Positions 1-5,114 of a DNA stretch of 5,114 nucleotides are shown piece after piece. A program made the position numbers and the translations under genes. Numbering within the stretch: the stretch's first letter is position 1; each line of letters begins with the position of its first letter. The notes beneath the pieces were generated by a model that made no database searches, was not told the origin of the DNA, and worked only from the letters and a program-made list of their open reading frames with translations. Source of the DNA: Spirochaetales bacterium (GTDB lineage Bacteria > Spirochaetota > Spirochaetia > DSM-2461); contig PDRU01000013.1 of assembly GCA_002748225.1 (NCBI GenBank), positions 1 through 5,114 on the forward strand, read 5' to 3'.

Positions 1-1
1 G

Positions 2-256
2 GATCCGGCGTGGGCTCAAATTGACGCGGTAAAAAACGGCCGTCTCCGTGCCATGCCCTCCGATTTCCACAGCTGGGATCAGCCGGGTGCTTCCTGGATT
101 CTGGGCCTTCAGTGGCTGGCTCTTACCTGGCATGAGGAGCGTTTTCCCAATGTTGATATGAGGGAAGAATTGGTCAATTTCTATCAGGATTTTTTCTTTC
201 AGGACCGTTCTTTTGTGGAAGAAAACGTTCTGAGCCGTTTGAACGGACTGGACTGA
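2..256 (+). CDS. ABC transporter substrate-binding protein (FecB/BtuF class), C-terminal part only
   Basis: This is the last 84 codons of a periplasmic (or lipid-anchored) binding protein; the N-terminus, with any signal peptide, lies before the window. The frame is open from base 2 and ends at TGA 254-256. The visible part begins DPAWAQIDAVKNGRL, the usual 'W..i.AVKNG+v' block of the second lobe in TroA/FecB-type proteins. SWDQPGASWILGLQWLA follows, and then a helical tail with LVNFYQDFFFQ. In this family these segments form the C-terminal lobe, which closes over an iron-siderophore, heme, cobalamin or, in some members, molybdate/tungstate. Which ligand it binds cannot be told from this fragment. 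The permease gene starts 1 nt after the stop, and the ATPase follows, which confirms the transporter assignment. An ATG at 59 aa before the end (base 53) is internal and not the true start. Confidence 0.88.
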   Translation, partial: DPAWAQIDAVKNGRLRAMPSDFHSWDQPGASWILGLQWLALTWHEERFPNVDMREELVNFYQDFFFQDRSFVEENVLSRLNGLD

Positions 257-257
257 T

Positions 258-1247
258 GTGACAGATCCTTCTAAGCGCTTTGGCTGGATAACATTTTTTT
301 CACTGTTAATTCTTGCGGCAGTTTTTGTTCTGGCTGTTCTCTGGGGGCGTTATCCTGAACCGGGGTTTTTAAGCCTGGATGTTCTGCGCCGCGATCCTCT
401 GGCCAGGGCTCTGCTTGTTAACCTGCGTCTGCCCCGCTCTGTTTTCGCGGTGCTTCTGGGCGCTTCCCTGGCGGCGGGAGGGGCCGTTCTTCAGTCAGTG
501 CTCGGCAACCCTCTGGTGGAACCCGGATTTCTGGGGGTCAGCCAGGGTGCGGCTTTCGGCGCGGCTCTGGCCATTCTGCTTTCCGGCGGCGAGCGCTGGC
601 CGGTTCCTCTGTCTGCGGCGTTTTTCGGTCTCTGCGGATTGGGTTTGAGCTGGTTTCTGGCCCGCAGGATCCGTTATGGAGGAAGTATTCTGCGCCTGGT
701 TCTGGCCGGTGTTGTTGTTTCGGCGTTTTTTTCCTCCGGACTGGGTGTGCTTAAGTATATGGCAGATCCGCGCAGTGAGCTGCCGGAAATGACCTTCTGG
801 ATGATGGGCGGTCTGGTTTCGGCTGACTGGAGGGCCGTGCTGAGTACGGCTCCGCCGGTTCTGCTTATTCTGGGGGCAGTTCTGGCGGTCCGCTGGCGCG
901 TTAATCTTCTGGCTCTGGATGACCGTTCGGCCTTTGCCCTGGGCAGTTCTCCGGGCCGGGAAAGAACTGTTCTGCTGGTGCTGGTGGTGGGGGCCGTAGC
1001 TGCCGTTACAGCTGTGGCCGGTATTGTGTCCTGGGTAGGGCTTCTGGTTCCTCATCTGGCCCGGAAAGCTGTCGGCGCCGATTCAGCCCGTTCACTGCCT
1101 CTGGCAATTATTATCGGCGCGGTATTTGTGCTTGTCTGCGATGCCGCATCCAGAAGTCTGCTGGCCGGAGAAATTCCTCTGGGCCTGATAACCGCGCTGA
1201 GCGGCGCCTTTCTTTTTGCCCTGCTGATGACACGGAGAAACCGGTGA
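258..1247 (+). CDS. FecCD/BtuC-family ABC transporter permease
   Basis: This is a 329-residue inner-membrane permease, the usual length for the FecCD family (about 320-350), which works as a homodimer with two ATPase subunits. A strongly hydrophobic TM1 lies at about residues 10-29, and the rest is rich in hydrophobic segments consistent with the roughly ten-helix family fold. Family motifs are clear: RLPRS (57-61), GNPLVEPGFLGVSQGAAFG (83-101), WMMGGL (181-186), GIVSWVGLLVPHLAR (255-269, next to the ATPase coupling region), DAASR (295-299) and GEIPLGLITALSGAF (304-318). The usual GAP near the C-terminus is GAF here. The start is GTG at 258, 1 nt after the binding-protein stop. An ATG at 256 reads directly into TGA, and there is no clear Shine-Dalgarno, so translation probably depends on coupling to the upstream gene. 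The substrate is an iron chelate, heme or corrinoid by family; the sequence does not say which. Confidence 0.95.
   Translation: MTDPSKRFGWITFFSLLILAAVFVLAVLWGRYPEPGFLSLDVLRRDPLARALLVNLRLPRSVFAVLLGASLAAGGAVLQSVLGNPLVEPGFLGVSQGAAFGAALAILLSGGERWPVPLSAAFFGLCGLGLSWFLARRIRYGGSILRLVLAGVVVSAFFSSGLGVLKYMADPRSELPEMTFWMMGGLVSADWRAVLSTAPPVLLILGAVLAVRWRVNLLALDDRSAFALGSSPGRERTVLLVLVVGAVAAVTAVAGIVSWVGLLVPHLARKAVGADSARSLPLAIIIGAVFVLVCDAASRSLLAGEIPLGLITALSGAFLFALLMTRRNR
1234..1237 (+). promoter_or_regulatory. Ribosome binding site for the ATPase gene
   Basis: GGAG lies 6 nt before the GTG start at 1244, inside the last codons of the permease gene. It supports the GTG start, whose first base is 4 nt before the end of the permease's stop codon. 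Confidence 0.6.
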
Positions 1248-2017
1248 ACCCTGTTGTACTGGAATCGGTGGATTTTTCCTGGCCGGGAGCTTCTTCTTTT
1301 CTTTTTAAAGATCTGAATCTGGTTTTTGAACAGGGGCAGACGGTTTCTCTTCTCGGGCCGAACGGGGCGGGAAAAACCACACTGCTGGAACTTATACTGG
1401 GGTGGCGCTCACCGTGCCGCGGCCGCGTGCTGCTGGAAGGAACTCCGGCGCAGGACATGCCGGCCCGTGTCCGGGGCCGTCTGATGGCCCTGGTTCCGCA
1501 GGATGAACGGATGCCTTTTTCCTACAGCGTTCTGGAATATATTCTGCTGGGCAGGGCTCCCTTTCTGGCGCCTCTGGAGGTGCCGGGCAGGCGGGAGAGG
1601 GACGAGGCCCTGTCTGTTTTGAACAGGGTTGGAATTGGTTTTCTGGCCAATCGGAAAATTGATACCCTCAGCGGCGGCGAAAAACGGCTGGTTCTTGTTG
1701 CCCGGGCCCTGGTGCAGAGGCCCCGCATCCTTCTTCTGGATGAGCCGGCCAATCATCTGGATCCGGCGAACAAAGAGAAGATCAAAGCCATGCTGGGGAT
1801 GCTGCGTCATAACGGAATAACTGTTATTTTCAGTTCGCATGAACCAGACTTCATCAGCTGTCTGCCGGATCAGGTGGTTCTGCTTAAGGCCGGTCACGCA
1901 CCGGAAATGGGGCCCGCGGAAAAAATGCTGGTGCCGCAGAAGCTTTCAGAGCTCTACGCTGTGCCGGTCCGTGTGGCGGCGCTTGAGGGACGGCGCGTTA
2001 TTCTCTGGGGCAGCTAA
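1244..2017 (+). CDS. ABC transporter ATP-binding protein (FepC/BtuD/FhuC class)
   Basis: This 257-residue cytoplasmic ATPase powers the adjacent FecCD permease. All ABC motifs are present: Walker A GPNGAGKTT (38-46), Q-loop Q86 in LVPQDE, signature LSGGE (142-146), Walker B ILLLDEP (162-168), D-loop NHLD (170-173) and H-switch H199 in SSHEPD. The stretch YSVLEYILLGRAPFL (94-108) is typical of the iron-siderophore/B12/heme importer ATPases, where V.E.V..GR.P is conserved. The signature is followed by KR rather than the commoner (R/Q)Q, a mild variation. The length is normal for the family (about 250-270). The GTG start overlaps the permease stop by 4 nt (GTGA) and has a GGAG 6 nt upstream. The gene ends at TAA 2015-2017, overlapping the stop of the convergent gene. 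The enzyme looks active; its ligand is undetermined. Confidence 0.96.
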   Translation: MNPVVLESVDFSWPGASSFLFKDLNLVFEQGQTVSLLGPNGAGKTTLLELILGWRSPCRGRVLLEGTPAQDMPARVRGRLMALVPQDERMPFSYSVLEYILLGRAPFLAPLEVPGRRERDEALSVLNRVGIGFLANRKIDTLSGGEKRLVLVARALVQRPRILLLDEPANHLDPANKEKIKAMLGMLRHNGITVIFSSHEPDFISCLPDQVVLLKAGHAPEMGPAEKMLVPQKLSELYAVPVRVAALEGRRVILWGS

Positions 2018-3561
2018 TCATCAAAGAGCAGACGCATGTAATCAATACGGCCGAAAGCTTTCAGAACAGATTCGCTGATTTTCTCGGCAGAGGGCGCGCT
2101 GCGTTTTACTCCAAAGTCTTTCAGAATGCTGTTGAAATTATGGGCGTAGGCGCTGCTGCTGAAATAACTTTCAATTTTCCGGTCCATGGACGGCGCATAG
2201 GCAAAAAGTGTTCGCGCCGCCGATTCCAGAAGTTCCTTGTTCAGACTGCGGGTATTATCAATCCAGTTCTGATCGCCGCGGGCCAGTTCCAGAACAGCCA
2301 GCTGGTCTTTAACACTCAGAAACGAGAAATCAATGCTGCCGCTTGAATGCATTTTTGAAACGGCTGAAGTTATGGATTTTACAGCTTTGGCAGGAAATCT
2401 TTTTTCTATAACACTTATTTTCTGCTGATACGCCTCTTTGGTTCTCTGAGCCGTTTCGGAATCAACTGGAACACTGAAATCAGCCCAGAAGCGCCGGGGG
2501 TAGTCGCCGAAGAGTTCCAGTACACCGTCAAGAATGTCCAGATATCTGGCTAAAAGAGGTTTCTGCCAGTGCAGGGCATTTATAAACAGCTCCGAAGAAT
2601 TTTCCAGTACGGAGGTGGATATAACGGCATTACAGGAGGCTGCAAGAGACGCGGTGGAAAGACGCGGATCTCCGGAGGCCTCCGGACACCATATACCTGG
2701 TATCAAACCGGAGCGGAAGCCCCGGCGGACAGTATCGGAATAGGATTTTTCTTTTTGAGATTCTGCCGGCATGCTGATTAGAAGGTTGGCCGGGTTTTCC
2801 AGCAGGCGGCAGAAGAGTGCGGCTTCCAGAATATTTCTGCGGCGTGCCGCCTTAACCGGATAGAACAGAAGCGGCGCTCCGGGAATATAGCCGGGATTAT
2901 CCGCAGCGCAGCATTCGTCCAGGGCGGCCCTGAGAGACATCTCGTCCGGTTCGGGAGCCGGATCCGGAACAGCCGAAAGTGAAACAGGCGCCGGCAGCAG
3001 CGTAACAGATTCGCCCAGTCCCGATTCTGAAAGAATGCGGTAGTCCCGCTCGTTTCCAACGGCATAGCGGACACGGGGACCGGAGGGGTAGGGCGCTTCA
3101 TCCAGCACTGAATCCAGACCGGCCAGTTTGTCCAGCCGGGCGCATTCGGGGAAATCATGAATATGAAAGAGCATGTTCCTGGAACCGCTGCGGGCTGTCT
3201 GCATCAGCGCCTGGGTAAAGTTCGGGTTACTGCCCAGATGGTAGTTGTGAATCCACCAGAGCGTATCTTCGCCGTAGCGGGCTTCCAGCCTGTCAGCAAT
3301 GTTTTTGGGGGTGTCAGAGGCGGTATTTTGTCCACTGCCGGCAATTTCTGTCAGTACGTCCATCCGCACTTTGCCGGCTGTATCCGGACTGAAACCTGAG
3401 CGGATACGCTCCAGAACGGCCGCCGTACCCTCTTCTTCTCCGCATACCAGACGAATTTCCTGAATAAATTCCATTTGAGACAGAACGGCCCGGCAGGATT
3501 CTACTATAATGTCCGTTATGCTGCCGGGTTTCAGGTTGTAGTGGAACAAGGCTGTTTTCAT
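2014..3561 (-). CDS. Divergent GT-B-type glycosyltransferase-like protein, second gene of a glycosyltransferase pair
   Basis: This 515-residue protein has no signal peptide or membrane segment, so it is probably cytoplasmic. The N-terminal half begins with a beta strand (TALFHYNLKPG) and has two blocks typical of a GT-B N-domain, WWIHNYHLGSNPNFTQAL (102-119) and HIHDFPECAR (133-142). The second half opens with FYPVKAARRRNILEAALF (233-250), which resembles the basic 'PVR..RRKN..EA' sugar-nucleotide segment of GT-B enzymes, followed by STSVLENSSELFINALHWQKPLLAR (315-339, written here in one line only as position and key residues E320, E324, N328). This is where EX7E would sit, but the second Glu is replaced by Asn328. 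A long helical tail, about residues 370-515, follows. I recall similar proteins beside GT4 enzymes but cannot name a characterised activity. ATG overlaps the upstream gene's TAA (TAATG), with AAGGA 7 nt before it. The acceptor and donor are unknown. Confidence 0.8.
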   Translation of the reverse strand: MKTALFHYNLKPGSITDIIVESCRAVLSQMEFIQEIRLVCGEEEGTAAVLERIRSGFSPDTAGKVRMDVLTEIAGSGQNTASDTPKNIADRLEARYGEDTLWWIHNYHLGSNPNFTQALMQTARSGSRNMLFHIHDFPECARLDKLAGLDSVLDEAPYPSGPRVRYAVGNERDYRILSESGLGESVTLLPAPVSLSAVPDPAPEPDEMSLRAALDECCAADNPGYIPGAPLLFYPVKAARRRNILEAALFCRLLENPANLLISMPAESQKEKSYSDTVRRGFRSGLIPGIWCPEASGDPRLSTASLAASCNAVISTSVLENSSELFINALHWQKPLLARYLDILDGVLELFGDYPRRFWADFSVPVDSETAQRTKEAYQQKISVIEKRFPAKAVKSITSAVSKMHSSGSIDFSFLSVKDQLAVLELARGDQNWIDNTRSLNKELLESAARTLFAYAPSMDRKIESYFSSSAYAHNFNSILKDFGVKRSAPSAEKISESVLKAFGRIDYMRLLFDD

Positions 3562-4835
3562 TATGAATTCCTTGGCTGAAGGTTGCCCCAGTGGCAGGTA
3601 AGCACGGCTCTGAGCTGACTGCGCAGTACACCGTAGGAATAGTGGCGCAGGGCAATTTTATAGTTGATTTCGGCTGTTTCCCTTCTCTTCCGAGGATTGT
3701 TCAGAATGTTTTTCACGGCCTGAACAGTTGCTTCAGAAATATAATTGTCCATTTCAATTACCTTAAAACCTTTGGGTTTGATATCCGTTGAATAAATGGA
3801 ATAGTTATTAACCATAACGGGTTTGCGGAACCATATTGCTTCAAGAAAAGCATTGCCGAATCCTTCAGCAAGCGAGGGATATGTTACAAGATCCGCGCAA
3901 GGATATATATCCTCAAGAACGTATATTTTTCTTCCGTCTTTGGTTGTTCCCCTTTGTTCCTGGATAATATCATTTACAAATATAGCACGGATTTTCATTA
4001 TGTCCGCGTATTCCTTTATCCATTTTTGATATTCGTAATCTTCATCGCTTGAGGCATGGGATATAACCAGGACAGCTTTCTCTTTCAGACGCGATACCAG
4101 TTCAATGGCGTGTTCTATTCCTTTACGCTGAACAACGCGTGTGGGCTGGAGAATCAGCAGTTCATCATCTTTTACACCCAGGTCGGAGCGTACACTGGAA
4201 GTGTAATTGTCTTTTGGAGGCGGGCCCAGTTCAAAATTCATGACATTGGGAATAAGTGTTGAGGAAATGCCTGTACGCAGTGCCAGCTGGTTCTGGGCAG
4301 CGGTGTTAATAACCACGTGCTCAATGTTGTTCAAATGCGGGGGAAAAGCCATATTCAGGTAGTCCCATACACAGTTGCGCAGAAAGCGTTTGCGTTCCCA
4401 GAAAAAATCGTGATGATGCGCCACAACCGGTATTCCTGTTTCGGCAATTACCTCGGAGAGTGCCAGTCCCAGGGGTATGTTCAAAGGCAGACACAGAACA
4501 TTCTGGGGCATGAGCAAATCAATGCCGCAGGTTTCTATAAATTCATAAATACGCGACTTGAGGTACTTCCGCATTTCGTGAATTCTGGATGTCAGTTCGC
4601 GTGAACGGGTGGTGGTGCCAAAGCTTTCCTTATAGATGTTTTTTATTTCCGGATGCTGAAAGTGTATTTTCTCTTCCAGAAAGTACTGCTCCGAGGTATT
4701 GTCCAGTTCGCCTGCCATAAAATAACTTTTACAGTTCAGCTGCTCCAGAACAGCCGCCCATTTCATGGCTTCCCGGGATACACCATCTGTACCGGAAATT
4801 CTGAAAGAGATAAATCCAACGTTTCTTGATGTCAT
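3561..4835 (-). CDS. GT4-family glycosyltransferase (GT-B fold), mannosylglucosyl-3-phosphoglycerate synthase-like
   Basis: With the start at 4835 the protein has 424 residues, a normal GT4 length. The N-domain shows GTDGVSREAMKWA (15-27), the acceptor-side glycine-rich loop and following helix, then FMAGELD (39-45), PQNVLCLPLNIPLG (110-123) and HHHDFFWERKRF (140-151). The C-domain shows IPNVMNFE (195-202), LQPTRVVQRKGIEHAIEL (229-246) with the donor-binding Arg/Lys, and AEGFGNAFLEAI (323-334), a perfect EX7E with E324 and E332. GT4 enzymes retain anomeric configuration and use nucleotide-activated sugars. From memory the GTDGVS and HHHDF.WER blocks match proteins annotated as mannosylglucosyl-3-phosphoglycerate synthase-like; that substrate is not proven here. 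No signal or TM segment is seen. I chose ATG 4835 because it has GGAGG 6 nt upstream and the gene's promoter lies behind it; a longer frame from 4937 would start upstream of that promoter. Confidence 0.9.
   Translation of the reverse strand: MTSRNVGFISFRISGTDGVSREAMKWAAVLEQLNCKSYFMAGELDNTSEQYFLEEKIHFQHPEIKNIYKESFGTTTRSRELTSRIHEMRKYLKSRIYEFIETCGIDLLMPQNVLCLPLNIPLGLALSEVIAETGIPVVAHHHDFFWERKRFLRNCVWDYLNMAFPPHLNNIEHVVINTAAQNQLALRTGISSTLIPNVMNFELGPPPKDNYTSSVRSDLGVKDDELLILQPTRVVQRKGIEHAIELVSRLKEKAVLVISHASSDEDYEYQKWIKEYADIMKIRAIFVNDIIQEQRGTTKDGRKIYVLEDIYPCADLVTYPSLAEGFGNAFLEAIWFRKPVMVNNYSIYSTDIKPKGFKVIEMDNYISEATVQAVKNILNNPRKRRETAEINYKIALRHYSYGVLRSQLRAVLTCHWGNLQPRNS
3569..3573 (-). promoter_or_regulatory. 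Ribosome binding site of the second glycosyltransferase gene
   Basis: On the minus strand AAGGA precedes the ATG (3559-3561) by 7 nt and lies within the last codons of the GT4 gene. Together with the TAATG overlap it points to coupled translation of the two genes. Confidence 0.55.
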
Positions 4836-4841
4836 ACGTGT

Positions 4842-4846
4842 CCTCC
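4842..4846 (-). promoter_or_regulatory. Strong Shine-Dalgarno deciding the GT4 start
   Basis: The minus strand reads GGAGG here, 6 nt before ATG at 4835. No comparable site precedes the upstream ATG at 4937, so this fixes the start of the GT4 gene. Confidence 0.8.
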
Positions 4847-4863
4847 GGAAACCTGTTTCTTTC

Positions 4864-4891
4864 AGAATAATGGAATTCCCTGTTGCGTCAA
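4864..4891 (-). promoter_or_regulatory. Sigma70-like promoter of the glycosyltransferase operon
   Basis: On the minus strand the -35 is TTGACG (4886-4891, 5 of 6 consensus bases) and the -10 is TATTCT (4864-4869, 4 of 6), separated by 16 nt. Transcription would start near 4857, giving a leader of about 20 nt that carries GGAGG before ATG 4835. The fit of promoter, leader and start supports each of them. It has not been tested. Confidence 0.6.
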
Positions 4892-4989
4892 GGAATGAGG
4901 GCGGACCATGGGGAATTTGTTCCGTGAATAATATCAAATTTGCTTTCCTGCCCTTTCCTCTTCCGGATCATCCGCATATAGTAGCGTCT

Positions 4990-5114
4990 ATGAACCAATT
5001 TGCTCTGGAAATAATTCTGTTTGTTTTTTCTGTTGTCGGAGTGCTTATCGGTATACTCGGTTTACCGGGGAATTTTGTGCCTGTTCTGGCAGCTTTCATT
5101 GCCGTTCTGGCCGG
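4990..5114 (+). CDS. DUF456-family membrane protein, N-terminal part
   Basis: The frame begins with ATG at 4990 and runs off the window end after 41 codons. It starts with a short polar lead and a long hydrophobic stretch holding GVLIGILGLPGNFVPVLAA. The 'iGi.G.lpG...p' pattern at the first membrane segment is typical of the DUF456 family, small bacterial membrane proteins of unknown role with several glycine-rich TM hairpins. The family match rests on this short piece only, so the rest must be seen to confirm it. The ATG fits the family's usual start just before TM1, but no Shine-Dalgarno precedes it. A GTG at 4924 in the same frame, with GGGGA upstream, would add 22 residues (NNIKFAFLPFPLPD and so on), less likely from family shape. 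Its function cannot be inferred from the divergent neighbours. Confidence 0.6.
   Translation, partial: MNQFALEIILFVFSVVGVLIGILGLPGNFVPVLAAFIAVLA

Larger units (their letters stand above)
4836..4989. other. Divergent intergenic region between the glycosyltransferase pair and the DUF456 gene
   Basis: About 154 nt separate the two divergent starts. The minus-strand half holds the TTGACG/TATTCT promoter and GGAGG. On the plus strand there is no good promoter. TATAGT at 4977-4982 matches the -10 consensus in 5 of 6 bases but has no -35 partner at 16-18 nt, and would place transcription start at the ATG itself. No hairpin, operator repeat or RNA gene stood out. Confidence 0.5.

Noticed and set aside
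1..6. Window begins exactly at a BamHI site (GGATCC), suggesting a cloned fragment end
   Set aside because: The same hexamer occurs uncut inside the window at 667, 1759 and 2960, so this is probably coincidence and says nothing about biology.
495..1055. Long antisense frame (186 codons) across the permease gene
   Set aside because: It lies wholly inside a gene with clear FecCD motifs, is full of Gln, Asn, Arg and Pro with no recognisable domain, and is best explained by codon bias of the sense strand.
1111..1897. Antisense frames across the permease end and ATPase (115 and 162 codons)
   Set aside because: The sense frame carries every ABC motif. The antisense products are low-complexity, basic and without domain features or ribosome sites.
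2000..2030. Short CTCT...AGAG complementarity at the convergent junction as a bidirectional terminator
   Set aside because: The stem is only about 4-5 bp with an interrupted loop and no T-run on either strand.
2778..3158. 126-codon frame within the second glycosyltransferase on the same strand
   Set aside because: It is an alternative frame of the 515-residue gene, which has the GT-B-like blocks and coupled start. The frame has no independent support.
4917..4945. Plus-strand promoter TTGTTC with a downstream hexamer for the DUF456 gene
   Set aside because: At 17 nt spacing the -10 position reads TTGCTT, a poor match, and AATAAT at 4927-4932 has no -35 at a usable distance.

Overview
The window looks like ordinary chromosomal DNA from a Gram-negative-style bacterium. 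The only taxonomic hints are the type of glycosyltransferase pair and the presence of a DUF456 membrane protein. A spirochaete or deltaproteobacterium-like host is possible, but this is a guess from gene-family memory. There are no RNA genes, transposons, CRISPR arrays or phage genes.

Layout. Positions 1-2017 (+ strand) hold the 3' part of an ABC uptake operon of the iron-siderophore/heme/vitamin B12 (FecB-FecCD-FepC/BtuFCD) class. It comprises the end of a substrate-binding protein, a complete FecCD/BtuC-type permease and a complete ATPase. The genes are packed tightly: a 1-nt gap, then a 4-nt overlap, and both downstream genes start with GTG. Positions 2014-4835 (- strand) hold two glycosyltransferase-like genes read as one unit. 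The first (3561-4835) is a clear GT4/GT-B enzyme whose conserved blocks recall the mannosylglucosyl-3-phosphoglycerate synthase-like group. The second (2014-3561) is a divergent GT-B-like protein. They are joined by a TAATG stop/start overlap, so translation is probably coupled. Positions 4836-4989 form a divergent intergenic region with a good sigma70-like promoter for the glycosyltransferase pair. From 4990 a DUF456 membrane protein begins on the + strand and runs off the end.

How the genes relate. The binding protein, permease and ATPase make one transporter: the periplasmic protein delivers a metal chelate or corrinoid-like ligand to a permease dimer driven by the ATPase dimer. The glycosyltransferase pair is convergent with it, the two last genes overlapping by 4 nt at their stop codons, and nothing in the sequence links the two functionally. 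The two glycosyltransferases probably act in one pathway, either a glycoside or compatible solute or a surface glycan. The acceptor cannot be read from sequence.

The most interesting items are the paired glycosyltransferases, the second of which has a degraded EX7E motif and a C-terminal extension, the start-site correction of the first supported by its promoter, the terminator-free overlapping convergent junction, and an AT-rich core in the GT4 gene. I did not see a convincing new defence or mobile system.
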